Source: CAVVEQ01 sp963806635 (GTDB taxonomy: Bacteria > Chloroflexota > Anaerolineae > Anaerolineales > Anaerolineaceae). Taken from it: a DNA stretch of 64,000 bases. Below the pieces are notes generated by a model. It had not been told where the DNA came from. It saw only the letters and a program-made list of their open reading frames with translations, and ran no database searches. The DNA lies in contig CAWDZA010000015.1 in the NCBI GenBank assembly GCA_963806635.1, positions 310,001 through 374,000 of the forward strand, written 5' to 3'. A program made the translations under genes and the position numbers. Of this stretch, positions 44,324 through 54,027 are shown piece after piece (position 1 is the stretch's first letter; every line of letters starts with the position of its first letter).

Positions 44324-44980
44324 TTATTTAACCGTAAAGGCGAAGTAGACTTCATAGAAAAGAGCGTTCGAGCAGTTATACAGTCCCCAGCGCGAAATAT
44401 AATCACCTTTATCTTGCGGCATGAAAGCGGCAATATTAAACTCCGCTTTTTCATTGGGTTTGGTATCTTTAGGCATTTTCAGGGTAGTTTCACCCCAAAT
44501 TTGCGTTCCACCGAACCACTTCAATGTGTAGCATTTGGCAGTCCAGGTGGTTGTGCCGGTATTCAAGAACCCGAAGGTAAGTGGGATCTGATCGCCGGGA
44601 GAAAAACTGCTGTGGTCTGCGGGAGATTGGTACCCAAGGATGGCATGGTCTCCGGTGTTGGAGCCAGGCTGGGTTGGGACCGGGGCTTGCGTGGTGGGTG
44701 GCAGCACAACGGTAGGCACAGAGGCCAAGGTCTGATCCACTGTTGGCAGAGGCGGCAGGGTGGGCGTGGGGATGGCCGTCGGGGGTGCTTCCGGAGTGCT
44801 TGTGCTGGTTGGCAGGGCTGCGGCTGTCTCGCTCACAGCAGCCTGGATGGTGGAGGCAACCTGGGTGTAGATCATCTCCGGGGATTGGGTGGGGGGGGCA
44901 GGCGTGGCGGATCCGCAGGCGGCGATCAAGATCGCCAGAACACCAGCCACCGGCAACAGGAATTTTGATATTTTCATCAT
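44324..44980 (-). CDS. lipoprotein with NBR1-type Ig-like domain
   Basis: 218 residues. Signal peptide with lipobox (LIAACGSA); a Thr/Pro/Ala-rich spacer of about 70 residues (PPTAIPTPTLPPLPT) holds the domain away from the membrane; the last 110 residues (ADHSSFSPGDQIPLTFGF, TGTTTWTAKCYTLKWFGG, TKPNEKAEFNIAAF) match the NBR1 Ig-like domain, common in Chloroflexota exported proteins. Probably binds a surface ligand; function unknown. Confidence 0.8.
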   Translation of the reverse strand: MMKISKFLLPVAGVLAILIAACGSATPAPPTQSPEMIYTQVASTIQAAVSETAAALPTSTSTPEAPPTAIPTPTLPPLPTVDQTLASVPTVVLPPTTQAPVPTQPGSNTGDHAILGYQSPADHSSFSPGDQIPLTFGFLNTGTTTWTAKCYTLKWFGGTQIWGETTLKMPKDTKPNEKAEFNIAAFMPQDKGDYISRWGLYNCSNALFYEVYFAFTVK

Positions 44981-45076
44981 TGACGAACCTCCAAAAATTA
45001 TGAAATTCGATTATATCCTGAAAGAATAAATGACCACTGTGTACGAATAGTTATAATATTCTATTAAGAAAACTAA

Positions 45077-47041
45077 ATGAATACAAAACCTGCCAATCAA
45101 GTTCATATCACTTCCGGTTTTTGGAGTGAAATCCAAGCAATCAACACCCGGCAGGCCATTCTGCACCAGTGGGAGCAGCTTGAAAACAGCGGCTGCATCG
45201 AGAATTTCCGGATTTGCGCAGGCAGATCCTCTTCGCCACGGACAGGGCTATTTTTCTCAGATTCGGATGCTTATAAATGGCTGGATGCCGCATGCCGTAT
45301 CCTTCGTCGTGACCCGCGCCTCGACCTGCAGGAGCGGGTGGATCATTTGACTGATTTGTTCCTGGCAGCGCAGGCTGAGGATGGATATATCTACACCTAT
45401 AATCAGATCCTTTTCCCGGATTGCCGCTGGAAAAACCTGCAGATCGAGCATGAGCTCTACTGCATGGGACACTTGATCGAAGCCGGCATTTCCCACCATA
45501 ATCTTGGGTTGGGCGACGGCTTCTTCAACGGGATCCAAAAAACTGCGGATTTGATCTGCCATGATTTTGAGCTTGCAGATTGGAGGAAGGTGGATGGTCA
45601 TGAAGAGATCGAGATCGCACTCCTCAAACTGGCAGCTGAAACCGGGCAGGCAAAATACTCTGAGATGGCTCGTATTTTTTTGGAACGACGCAGAGCGGGA
45701 CATGGGTATGGATTTTTATTCTTTAAGGAAGCGGTGAATACGGTTCGTCGGCTTAGCCGGGCAGAGAAGATGCGCAAGGAAACCCCTGCGAAACGCCTGG
45801 GAGCCGAGGATTTCAAACTTCCCGCCCGCAACCAGCATAAGACAACCTGGAGCGTGTGGCCAAGGCTTGTCCACAGCCTGCTCAGCGGAAAATATTCCCA
45901 GCGCGATGAAGAATTGAATGATAGTAGCGCGCCTGCCGGTCATTCCGTCCGTTATGCTTACCTCGAAACTGCAGCCGCCATGCTGGCCAGGCAGAGCGGG
46001 GACATGAGGCTTATTTCAGGAATGGAAAAGAAATGGGAGCGAATGGTTTCCAGACGAATGTACGTGACAGGCGGTATTGGCTCTCTCCCACTGATCGAAG
46101 GATTCGGCAGAGATTTTGAACTGGACCCGCAGCTCGCATACACCGAGACATGTGCCGCACTGGGCAGTGTTTTTTGGAACCGGGAGATGTCTCTGCTCAC
46201 CGGCGATCCCCGCTACGATGACCTGCTGGAATGGCAGCTTTATAATGCCGTTTCCGTCGGGTTCGGGAGGGACGGCTGCTCATACTTCTACAACAATCCG
46301 CTGATCAGCCATGGACATGTCCACCGCGCTGCATGGTACGACGTGCCCTGCTGCCCATCCAACATGTCACGGACCTGGGCGGAACTGGAGGAGTATATTT
46401 ACAGCACCCAAAAAAACCAGATCACTATTCACCAGTACATTTCGAGTGAAATGGAATTCGGCGAAGGAAACTTAATTCGCATGGAATCTGGATTTCCTTG
46501 GAACGGCAAGGTCAAAATCCGGCTCGAGGTTAAAAAGGAAACAGATCTGCTTCTAAACCTTAGATACCCTTCCTGGGCGGACGGCTTCGAGCTGTTCTTG
46601 AATGGGAAACCAATGATGGTCGAAATAGCAGAAATAAAAAGAGCAGGGACTCTGTCTGCCTGCGGGATTGAATTTGGCAGGAGAGATCACATCGTTATTG
46701 ATAGGTCTTTCGTTTATGGAGACGAGCTGGAATTGACCTTCGGAACACCGTTGAAGATCCTACGTCAAGACCAGCGCATCCGGTCCTGCCGAGGAATGGC
46801 GGCGCTCGCCCGTGGACCGATCGTCTATTGCCTGGAGGATTGCGATAATCCCGGGATTTCCCTACCGCCGAAGATCGTCAAGGAATCTTTAACCCTTATG
46901 GAAGGGGAAGAGTTTTTTACAGGAATTCCTTTGGTAAAAGGAGTCTCCTTCGGGGGTCAACCTGTTCGTTTTATCCCTTATTACTTATGGGGCAATCGTG
47001 GCAGAACTTCGATGAGTGCATTCTTTTATCCGCAGGAATAA
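45077..47041 (+). CDS. glycoside hydrolase family 127 (beta-L-arabinofuranosidase-like)
   Basis: 654 residues. Characteristic segments: YVTGGIGS and DFELDPQLAYTETCAALG (contains the conserved Glu region) and the Cys pair in DVPCCPSNMSRT around residue 425, which in HypBA1 coordinates zinc and provides the Cys nucleophile. Family members remove beta-L-arabinofuranose from plant or wall glycans. No signal peptide is visible, so it would work inside the cell on imported oligosaccharides. No transporter adjoins it. The start at 45077 lacks a good Shine-Dalgarno sequence; TATAAT lies at 45052-45057. Confidence 0.88.
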   Translation: MNTKPANQVHITSGFWSEIQAINTRQAILHQWEQLENSGCIENFRICAGRSSSPRTGLFFSDSDAYKWLDAACRILRRDPRLDLQERVDHLTDLFLAAQAEDGYIYTYNQILFPDCRWKNLQIEHELYCMGHLIEAGISHHNLGLGDGFFNGIQKTADLICHDFELADWRKVDGHEEIEIALLKLAAETGQAKYSEMARIFLERRRAGHGYGFLFFKEAVNTVRRLSRAEKMRKETPAKRLGAEDFKLPARNQHKTTWSVWPRLVHSLLSGKYSQRDEELNDSSAPAGHSVRYAYLETAAAMLARQSGDMRLISGMEKKWERMVSRRMYVTGGIGSLPLIEGFGRDFELDPQLAYTETCAALGSVFWNREMSLLTGDPRYDDLLEWQLYNAVSVGFGRDGCSYFYNNPLISHGHVHRAAWYDVPCCPSNMSRTWAELEEYIYSTQKNQITIHQYISSEMEFGEGNLIRMESGFPWNGKVKIRLEVKKETDLLLNLRYPSWADGFELFLNGKPMMVEIAEIKRAGTLSACGIEFGRRDHIVIDRSFVYGDELELTFGTPLKILRQDQRIRSCRGMAALARGPIVYCLEDCDNPGISLPPKIVKESLTLMEGEEFFTGIPLVKGVSFGGQPVRFIPYYLWGNRGRTSMSAFFYPQE

Positions 47042-47097
47042 ATTTATCGCACAAATAAGCCCACCAATGGAGGGCACCATTTTTACCTTCTTTTGAA

Positions 47098-47904
47098 TCA
47101 CAATGGCTGACAGTTTGGGCAGATAAAGCTGCTGTTGGACCCAGTTTTGATCTTGATGATCGGGGTTTGGCAAACCGGGCAGGGCTGGGCTTCGCGGTAT
47201 CCCACCTGAATATCTTCAAACTTAAACCCGCCCTTCTCTCCCATAAGGTTCAATTCATAAAAAGCGCCACCTTTGGCCAAGCTGGGCTCCAACCCACGGT
47301 GAATGGCACCATGCAGTTGATCGAGCTCGAGAGGTGAGAGGCTGTTAGAAGGGCGGAGGGGGTGAAGGTGTGCCATGAAGAGGATATCGTGTATGTAGGC
47401 ATTGCCGATTCCAGCGATACAGGTTTGATCCAGCAGGATGGATTTGATGGCGGTTTTTCGGCGGTTGGTCAATGCTTCCAAATCATTTACATCGACATCC
47501 AGGGCATTCCTGCCCAGCTTGGAGATCTGGGGATGGTTATTAAGGTCCTGCGGGGAGTTAAAGTGAGTGAAACCAAACCACCAGAAATTGACTGTGAGGA
47601 TTTCTCCATCATTAAAATCAAAGATAATCCGGTATTTATTCGGCAGGTCGTCTTTTTGCCTAAGCAGAATCTCACCCCCCATACCCAAGTTGAGAAGCAG
47701 CCAGCCCTTGTCCAATTCGGTGAGGATCCATTTTCCACGGTAACTGGTCGCGCGGATGAGAGCTCCAGAAATGTGCTCCTGGAATTTCTCCACGGGTTCG
47801 TTGAGGCATTTCGGCTGGAGAACCTCCACGGAGGTGATCATTCGTCCACTGAGATGCTGCTGCATTTCGCTGGCACGAGAGGCGATCTCTGGCAGTTCTG
47901 GCAT
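47098..47904 (-). CDS. Fpg/Nei family DNA glycosylase
   Basis: 268 residues. Start chosen so that the protein begins MPELPEI, giving the catalytic Pro2/Glu3. The beta-loop Lys (YRGKWIL), the H2TH region (AGIGNAYIHDILFMAHLHP) and the C-terminal zinc finger (CPVC ... CPNC) are all present. It excises oxidised bases and nicks the strand. The sequence after PELPEI (ASRASEM) differs from classic MutM (VETIRRGL), so substrate range may be shifted. Separate from its neighbours. Confidence 0.88.
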   Translation of the reverse strand: MPELPEIASRASEMQQHLSGRMITSVEVLQPKCLNEPVEKFQEHISGALIRATSYRGKWILTELDKGWLLLNLGMGGEILLRQKDDLPNKYRIIFDFNDGEILTVNFWWFGFTHFNSPQDLNNHPQISKLGRNALDVDVNDLEALTNRRKTAIKSILLDQTCIAGIGNAYIHDILFMAHLHPLRPSNSLSPLELDQLHGAIHRGLEPSLAKGGAFYELNLMGEKGGFKFEDIQVGYREAQPCPVCQTPIIKIKTGSNSSFICPNCQPL

Positions 47905-47939
47905 AACCATCCTCCGGTTTTGGGCGTTGAGCCAGGAAA

Positions 47940-47968
47940 TTGTTTCTCCTGGTAATCCCCACTATAAT
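47940..47968 (+). promoter_or_regulatory. sigma-70 type promoter for the GNAT gene
   Basis: TTGTTT (47940-47945), 17-base spacer, perfect TATAAT (47963-47968), 30 bases before the ATG. Confidence 0.55.
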
Positions 47969-47997
47969 ACCTGAATTACCGAATGCAGAGAGGCTCC

Positions 47998-49125
47998 ATG
48001 CAAATCATTGAAATCCACCCTGAAGATAAACACTTGATCAAGAAATTTTGCGAACTTCCTTTTTTCGTTTATAAAAACACCCCCCAATGGGTTCCAACGC
48101 TACAGGGCGAAGTGGAATCCAAATTCGACCGGCGAAAAAACCCCTTTTACCTGCATTCCGAGGCAGCATTTTTCCTGGCTGCAGATGGCGGCGGAGAACC
48201 GGTCGGACGGCTGGCAATCATGGATAATCACAATTTCAACGAGTTTAACCAGGAAAAAACCGCCTTTTTTACACTGTTTGAATGTGTTAATGACGCGAAG
48301 GTATCCGAGGCTTTGTTCTCCGCAGGATTTGACTGGGCGAGGAAGCGAGGATTGAATCAGGTTAAGGGTCCGCAAGGATTCACCGCCCTGGATGGGCTCG
48401 GGTTACTTGTTAAAGGATTTGAGCATCGACCGGCCTTCGGCATCCCATTCAACCCTGAATACTATGTAACAATAATTGAAAAAGCAGGTTTCACCCATCC
48501 CGGCGGGGATATTGCCTCCGGATTCCTGGACACCCAATCTGAATTTCCTCGCGAGAAAATGCACGAATTTTCCCGCCGGGTTCAGGAAAAGAAGGGGTTA
48601 AAAGTGGTGAACTTCCGTACTCGCGGGGATTTGCGTCGCCTGGTACCGCAGCTTAAAGACCTTTACAACGGCGCCCTGGGGGGCACACCGGGCGGGGTTC
48701 CCCTGACCGACGAAGAAGCCAAGGCGATGGCGGATCAATTGATATGGTTTGCCGATCCAAGATTGATCAAAATTCTTTATAAAGGCGATAAGGCAGTCGG
48801 CTTCCTTTTTGCCTACCCGGATATTTCCTCTGCCTTGCAGCGCAGACGGGGGAAATTATTACCCTTTGGGTGGGCGGACTACTTGTGGGAGATGAAACAG
48901 ACAAATTGGATCAACGTGAATGGCGCTGGCATCCTGGAGGAGTACCGCGGGCAGGGGGGCACGGCGATCCTTTTCAGCGAGATGTGGAAAAGTGTGGAAG
49001 GAAGCCGATTTATCGGCGGGGATATCGTTCAGATCGGCGAAGACAACACCCGGATGCAGAATGAGTTGGCGGGACTTGGGATCACATTTCACAAGAAACA
49101 CCGCATGTACGAGCGGGTTATTTGA
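47998..49125 (+). CDS. GNAT-like acyltransferase, two-domain
   Basis: 375 residues from ATG at 47998 after GAGAGGCTCC. The first half (FDRRKNPFYLHSEAAFFLAADGGGEPVGRLAIMDN, FFTLFECVND, VKGPQGFTALDGLG) and second half (KAVGFLFAYPDIS, GAGILEEYRGQGGTAILFSEMW) together match the family of large bacterial GNAT-like proteins (DUF-type YitH/PA4866-unrelated 370-residue class). Motif A-like EYRGQGGTA is present. Acceptor unknown. A 13-residue-longer start is out of Shine-Dalgarno range. Confidence 0.7.
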   Translation: MQIIEIHPEDKHLIKKFCELPFFVYKNTPQWVPTLQGEVESKFDRRKNPFYLHSEAAFFLAADGGGEPVGRLAIMDNHNFNEFNQEKTAFFTLFECVNDAKVSEALFSAGFDWARKRGLNQVKGPQGFTALDGLGLLVKGFEHRPAFGIPFNPEYYVTIIEKAGFTHPGGDIASGFLDTQSEFPREKMHEFSRRVQEKKGLKVVNFRTRGDLRRLVPQLKDLYNGALGGTPGGVPLTDEEAKAMADQLIWFADPRLIKILYKGDKAVGFLFAYPDISSALQRRRGKLLPFGWADYLWEMKQTNWINVNGAGILEEYRGQGGTAILFSEMWKSVEGSRFIGGDIVQIGEDNTRMQNELAGLGITFHKKHRMYERVI

Positions 49126-49331
49126 TATCGGTCACAAAGGGTTTATCCATAAAAAATAAATCCAACCGGGAATCACCCGGTTGGATTTATTATGGAGACC
49201 TGTCGCGGCACACGAAACATCGCGGTGTGAAGATACAACCGCCCCCCTGGGTTATTGGGCGAGGATGTTAGCTGCGATACTGTTAAACCGGTCTAAATTA
49301 TGCCGGTATTACCAATACTCAATCGCTTTTC
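49126..49331. other. intergenic region between GNAT and ftsZ stops
   Basis: Convergent intergenic region. The terminator at 49151-49191 is the only clear element; about 140 bases between it and the ftsZ stop code for nothing I recognise and would form a 3' untranslated region of the dcw transcript. Confidence 0.5.
49151..49191. terminator. bidirectional terminator between GNAT and ftsZ
   Basis: 16-bp perfect stem (AATAAATCCAACCGGG with its complement), 5-base loop. On the minus strand it is followed by TTTTTTATGG, which suits the end of the dcw operon; on the plus strand it ends the GNAT gene. Confidence 0.85.
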
Positions 49332-50477
49332 CTAATTGTGCTTGCGCAGGAAAGCGGGGATATCCAGGTTATTGGAATCCACCACTCTCGGTTCATAATT
49401 CACTGTCACCATCTCGGGTTCATTCGGTTTAACCACTGCCTGGACGAGGTCCTGAACTGCTGAGCCGAGGACAGCCGGTTCCTTGCGAGACTCAATACGG
49501 GGCAGGGAGGTGCGCAAGCCGGCGGAATCAAAACCCGTGGCGATGACCGTGATACGCAGGTCGTCCCCGAGTGTATCGTCGATGACCGCGCCGAAGATCA
49601 GGTTGACATCCGGGTGGGCGGTTTCTTTAATTATCGCGGCAGCGGTATTCACCTCATAAAGGGTCATGCCAGTTCCGCCGGTGACATTAAAGAGAATGCC
49701 GCGGGCACCGTCGATGGTAATATCCAGAAGTTTGCTGGTGATGGCCTGTTCGGCAGCCAAGCGGGCGCGATCCTCGCCGGAAGCCTGGCCAACAGCCATG
49801 AGAGCTGCACCGCCTTCGGACATAATGGTTCGCACGTCGGCAAAATCCAGGTTGATCAGCCCGGGTACCGTGATAAGCTCTGAAATACCCTGGATACCCT
49901 GGCGCAAGACGTCGTCAGCTCTCTGAAAAGCATCCTGCAGGCTGGCTTTCTTATCCACGATCTGCAGCAGCCGATCGTTGGGAATACAGATGAGAGTGTC
50001 GGCCACTTCCTTCATCTTGGAAAGACCCTGCTCTGCAGATTGCTGGCGTTTGGTGCCCTCAAAAGTGAACGGGCGGGTGACCACACCAATCGTCAGAGCC
50101 CCGATTTCTTTGGAAATCTGCGAGATGATCGGCGCAGCGCCGGTTCCGGTGCCGCCGCCAAGACCAGCGGTGACAAACACCATATCGCTGCCCTTAAGTA
50201 CCTCGTAGATCTCTTCCGCGGACTCTTCGGCCGCTTTACGGCCGACATCTGGATTGCTGCCAGCTCCGAGACCGCGGGTGACCTTATCTCCGATGCGAAC
50301 GCGCGTCCCAGCTTTGGAGCAAAGAAGAGCCTGTGCATCGGTGTTCACCGTAATGAACTCGATCCCGGTCAGGCCTTCATCGATCATGCGATTGACTGCA
50401 TTGCAGCCACCGCCACCAACGCCGATCACTTTGATCCGGGCGAAGGCTTCCGACATTTGATTCTTGCTAGTCTCCAT
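49332..50477 (-). CDS. ftsZ: cell division protein FtsZ
   Basis: 381 residues. GTPase motifs VGGGGCNAVNRMI and the tubulin signature GGGTGTGAAPIIS, T7 loop NLDFADVRTIM with catalytic Asp. The C-terminal peptide LDIPAFLRKHN is the conserved tail that binds FtsA. It polymerises into the septal Z ring. Last gene of the dcw cluster, 66 bases after ftsA. Confidence 0.98.
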   Translation of the reverse strand: METSKNQMSEAFARIKVIGVGGGGCNAVNRMIDEGLTGIEFITVNTDAQALLCSKAGTRVRIGDKVTRGLGAGSNPDVGRKAAEESAEEIYEVLKGSDMVFVTAGLGGGTGTGAAPIISQISKEIGALTIGVVTRPFTFEGTKRQQSAEQGLSKMKEVADTLICIPNDRLLQIVDKKASLQDAFQRADDVLRQGIQGISELITVPGLINLDFADVRTIMSEGGAALMAVGQASGEDRARLAAEQAITSKLLDITIDGARGILFNVTGGTGMTLYEVNTAAAIIKETAHPDVNLIFGAVIDDTLGDDLRITVIATGFDSAGLRTSLPRIESRKEPAVLGSAVQDLVQAVVKPNEPEMVTVNYEPRVVDSNNLDIPAFLRKHN

Positions 50478-50543
50478 TTCAACCTCCTGATGTGTGCAAC
50501 ATGGTCTGAGTCGATTAACTGGCCCCTCCAGGCCAGGGTAATC

Positions 50544-51779
50544 CTACGGAAGCATCCTCTTGGCAAAATCCCGCATTTTATCGATCCAAATGGGATTAAT
50601 GCCTTTGGGAAGGTGCATTTTGGCTTTGGGCTCCATCACCTGGTTCATGAGCATGGCCCAACGCAGGAGCCCCACGCTGGTGGAATACGCCGGGGATTGC
50701 AACTGATCCACAAGCCCCACCAGGTTTTCTGGTCGGGCCACGCGGCAGGGCAGGCCGGTGACCTGGCTGGCGATGGCTCGAATCCCGGGCAGCAAACTTG
50801 AACCTCCGGTGAGCACCATCCCCGCGGGCAGCAGCCCGTCATACCCTGAGCGTTTGATCTCCTGCTGAACAAGCTGAAATATCTCTTCCACGCGGGCTTC
50901 GATGATATTGGCCAAATCCTTGCGGCTCACTTGTTCCGCATGATCATCGCCAAAAGCGCGAACCGTGAAAGTATCCTCTTTTTGAATATCCGTTTGAACA
51001 GCATAGCCGTATTGTTTTTTCACGTCTTCAGCCTGTGAAAGCGGCAGGCGCAGCCCGTGGGCGATATCGCTGGTGATGAGCGAACCAGCCACTGGGATCA
51101 CCATGGTATGCCAGACATCCCCATCGATATAAATGGCAATGTCGGTCGTACCGCCGCCGATATCGCAGACAACGCTGCCCATTTCGCGTTCGGTCTCGGT
51201 CAGAACCACCTCACCTGAAGCCAGTGGATTGAGAACAAAATGCGAGACGTCCACTCCGGCTGCCTGTACACACTGGCGAATATTTTCAACAGTCGATTCC
51301 CCGGCGGTAATGATGTGGGCTTCCACCTCAAGACGATAGCCGTGCATACCGATGGGAGTGCGGATGCCCGTCTGACCATCGACTGTGAATCCACGCTGAA
51401 CAACATGGATGATCTCGCGGTTGTGGGGGATTGCCACCGCTTGGGCTGCATCCAGCGCGCGGGCGATATCATCCTGATCAATGACGCCACCGGAGATGCC
51501 TGCCACGCCGCGGCTGTTAACGGAGGAGACGTGGGACCCTGCCAGGCTGACCAGGGCGGAGGTGATCTCCAACCCCGAGGTACGCTGAGCTTTTTCGAGG
51601 GAGCGGGAGATTGCCTGCGAAGCAGCCGCCAGATCCACGATGATGCCTTTTTTCAACCCCTGGGAAGGTTCAATTCCAACCCCGAGGATGCGCAGACGGT
51701 TCTCGCCTTCAATGCGCCCCACAAGGCTGCATACTTTTGTGGTCCCCAGATCGATTCCGACAACAATCATCTCATCCAT
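50544..51779 (-). CDS. ftsA: cell division protein FtsA
   Basis: 411 residues, actin-like ATPase. Phosphate 1 loop VGIDLGTTKVCSLVGR, phosphate 2 CDIGGGTTDIAIYIDGDV, adenosine motif MVLTGGSSLLPG. The C-terminal IDKMRDFAKRMLP could form the amphipathic membrane-targeting helix. It tethers FtsZ to the membrane. Starts 12 bases after the ftsQ stop. Confidence 0.96.
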   Translation of the reverse strand: MDEMIVVGIDLGTTKVCSLVGRIEGENRLRILGVGIEPSQGLKKGIIVDLAAASQAISRSLEKAQRTSGLEITSALVSLAGSHVSSVNSRGVAGISGGVIDQDDIARALDAAQAVAIPHNREIIHVVQRGFTVDGQTGIRTPIGMHGYRLEVEAHIITAGESTVENIRQCVQAAGVDVSHFVLNPLASGEVVLTETEREMGSVVCDIGGGTTDIAIYIDGDVWHTMVIPVAGSLITSDIAHGLRLPLSQAEDVKKQYGYAVQTDIQKEDTFTVRAFGDDHAEQVSRKDLANIIEARVEEIFQLVQQEIKRSGYDGLLPAGMVLTGGSSLLPGIRAIASQVTGLPCRVARPENLVGLVDQLQSPAYSTSVGLLRWAMLMNQVMEPKAKMHLPKGINPIWIDKMRDFAKRMLP

Positions 51780-51791
51780 AAGGTTTTACTC

Positions 51792-52925
51792 CTAACGATA
51801 GAAAGGCGCATCCACGTGTTCAACACTGATCATCGATGGAGCCACCCCGTCTTTCTTCAATTGCTCGACGATAGCGTTATAAACCACCATCTGTTGGTCG
51901 ATCCTGGCGGTGCTGAGCCCGATATAAACAGCCCAGCCATTTGCATCCACCCAGCCCAGCCCATCCGATTCGCTGTAAGCCAAAAGCGTGCCGGGGGGCA
52001 TGATCCCGTTTAATTTATTGATCGCGGCCATGATGGTTGGATCCATCTGGCTGACGATTTCCTCCGGATCGGGGGTCTTCGCTTTCACCGGCGCGACCTC
52101 GCTTGAAAGCTCCTGAAGAATATCGCCGTTGACCCTGGATACCAGGGGAGGCGCACCGGCTCCTTGAACTGAAATCGAAGGAGTGGCATCACCGCGGGCC
52201 GGGAAGATGAAACCATCCTGGTCGATCCACAACGTTTTTCCATCATAGGTCCAGGCGAGCACTGGCGCGCGCTCATTGACCGATAGTTGAACTTTGGCGG
52301 GCAGGGTAACCTGGATCTTCACATTAGCCAGGTCGGGGTAATCGGTAGCTAGCTTTTTTCGTAATACCGCAGCGTCGATAGCGTAGATGCGCTGGTTGGA
52401 GATTCCCAAATCCTTGGAAACTTCCTCAGTGTCCAAGCGCTGCAGACCGGAAATTGTCATTCCACTGACCTTCATTCGCGGTGAAAAGAGGAAAAATCCG
52501 ATACACCCCAGCATGAGTACGGTCAGCGTGCCGGAAAGGAAGCGCCAGCCGATGTGAATGGGAGCGATGATCGGCAGACGGACTTCGGTGCCGGTGGAGG
52601 CCAGCGTCATCGTATAGGCTTTGCGCACGCTGGACTTTTGTACCTTATGCGGCGGCGCCACCTGCGCCCCGAACCGGCTGGTAACCTGGGGAACAGGTGT
52701 AGCTCGACGGGGTACCGCCTGGCTGATCGGTTTGTTAAACTTCGGCGATGGGTGGAATGGCGGGGGCGGAGGCATCACCGGGCGGAAGGCATGCGGGTCT
52801 GCAGCTTCCTTGGGGGTCTGTTGAATGTTGTTTCGCGCGGATTCCACGTTGTCAGCGGCTTTTTGGGCGCGTTTTTGACGTAGCGCCTGGGAACGCGGGG
52901 CGGAGGAGGACTTAAAGGGGTTCAT
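51792..52925 (-). CDS. ftsQ: cell division protein FtsQ
   Basis: 377 residues. A long Pro-rich, charged cytoplasmic N-terminus (about 125 residues, e.g. HAFRPVMPPPPPFHPSPKF), one membrane helix (FLSGTLTVLMLGCIGFFLF), a POTRA domain (VSGMTISGLQRLDTEEVSKDL) and the FtsQ beta domain (LSVNERAPVLAWTYDGKTL). It links the early and late divisome. The cytoplasmic tail is longer than in proteobacterial FtsQ. Overlaps ddl by 14 bases. Confidence 0.9.
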   Translation of the reverse strand: MNPFKSSSAPRSQALRQKRAQKAADNVESARNNIQQTPKEAADPHAFRPVMPPPPPFHPSPKFNKPISQAVPRRATPVPQVTSRFGAQVAPPHKVQKSSVRKAYTMTLASTGTEVRLPIIAPIHIGWRFLSGTLTVLMLGCIGFFLFSPRMKVSGMTISGLQRLDTEEVSKDLGISNQRIYAIDAAVLRKKLATDYPDLANVKIQVTLPAKVQLSVNERAPVLAWTYDGKTLWIDQDGFIFPARGDATPSISVQGAGAPPLVSRVNGDILQELSSEVAPVKAKTPDPEEIVSQMDPTIMAAINKLNGIMPPGTLLAYSESDGLGWVDANGWAVYIGLSTARIDQQMVVYNAIVEQLKKDGVAPSMISVEHVDAPFYR

Positions 52926-54027
52926 TACTGCTCCGATATGTCCTAACAGTTCCGTCCCGATCTGCTTTTCGTTCCAAAGCCAGCTCGATCAATTTCACGA
53001 CCAAATCAGCGTACTTCAAGCCAGTCGCTTCCCATAATTTTGGGTACATGCTGATGCTGGTGAAACCCGGAATCGTGTTCAACTCATTGAGGTAGATCAG
53101 AGAGGATTTCTTATCCAATAGGAAATCCACCCGCGCCATACCCGAACAATCGATCGCTTTGTAGGCTTCAACTGCGTAAGCTCGGATGCGGGACATCAAT
53201 CCAGGTTCCAATTCAGCGGGGATGATCAATCCCGAGGCATTGTCAAGATATTTTGCGTTGTAGTCATAAAACTCGCGTGAAGGCAGAATCTCGCCGGCGA
53301 CCGAAGCCTGGGGATCATCATTTCCGAGCACGGATACTTCGATCTCGCGGGCATCCACACCCTGTTCCACCAAAACTCGGCGGTCGAACTGGGCGGCTTC
53401 CAGCAAGCCTTCCACCAGGTCAGATCGGCTGCTGCATTTGGAAACACCAACCGAGGACCCCAGGTTGGCTGGTTTCACGAAGACGGGGTAGGGGCTCATC
53501 TGCTCGATATCCGTGATCGTTTCTTCCATATGAGCGGTAAGGCGGCGGCGGGTGACCAATACAGAATCAACAACTGGAATCTCGCGGGAGCGCATCACTC
53601 CTTTGAAAACCCCTTTATCCATTCCTACGGCAGAACCCACCACACCGGCACCGACATAGGCCAGGTCGGCCAGTTCCAGCAGCCCCTGCAGGGTGCCATC
53701 CTCGCCAAAGGTACCGTGCAGCACTGGAAAGACCACGTCGATCTGTGAAAGGGGTGTTAATCCCGTGGAGGTGACGGCATAAAGCCAGGGTTTGCCTGGT
53801 TCGTGCCTGAGCGTGGCTTCCTGCAGCGATGAGAAAACATTATTTTCAAAAGCTGATAGCACATCCCTGCCTGTCAGCCACTTGCCATCGCGGGTGATGC
53901 CCACCTGGGCGACTTCGTAGCGGGAAGGATCTAGCACCGATAACACGGAGCGGGCAGACATGAGCGAAACGTCGTGCTCGCCTGAGCGGCCGCCAAAGAG
54001 GACAAGGACCCTGGTTTTGTCGCTCAT
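52912..54027 (-). CDS. ddl: D-alanine--D-alanine ligase
   Basis: 371 residues, ATP-grasp enzyme. VLFGGRSGEHDVSLMSA at the start, VKPANLGSSVGVSK, YDYNAKYLDNAS (loop with the Tyr typical of D-Ala-D-Ala forming enzymes, not D-lactate) and NELNTIPGFTSISMYPKLW. Supplies D-Ala-D-Ala for MurF. Start overlaps the murB stop by four bases (ATGA). Confidence 0.96.
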   Translation of the reverse strand: MSDKTRVLVLFGGRSGEHDVSLMSARSVLSVLDPSRYEVAQVGITRDGKWLTGRDVLSAFENNVFSSLQEATLRHEPGKPWLYAVTSTGLTPLSQIDVVFPVLHGTFGEDGTLQGLLELADLAYVGAGVVGSAVGMDKGVFKGVMRSREIPVVDSVLVTRRRLTAHMEETITDIEQMSPYPVFVKPANLGSSVGVSKCSSRSDLVEGLLEAAQFDRRVLVEQGVDAREIEVSVLGNDDPQASVAGEILPSREFYDYNAKYLDNASGLIIPAELEPGLMSRIRAYAVEAYKAIDCSGMARVDFLLDKKSSLIYLNELNTIPGFTSISMYPKLWEATGLKYADLVVKLIELALERKADRDGTVRTYRSSNEPL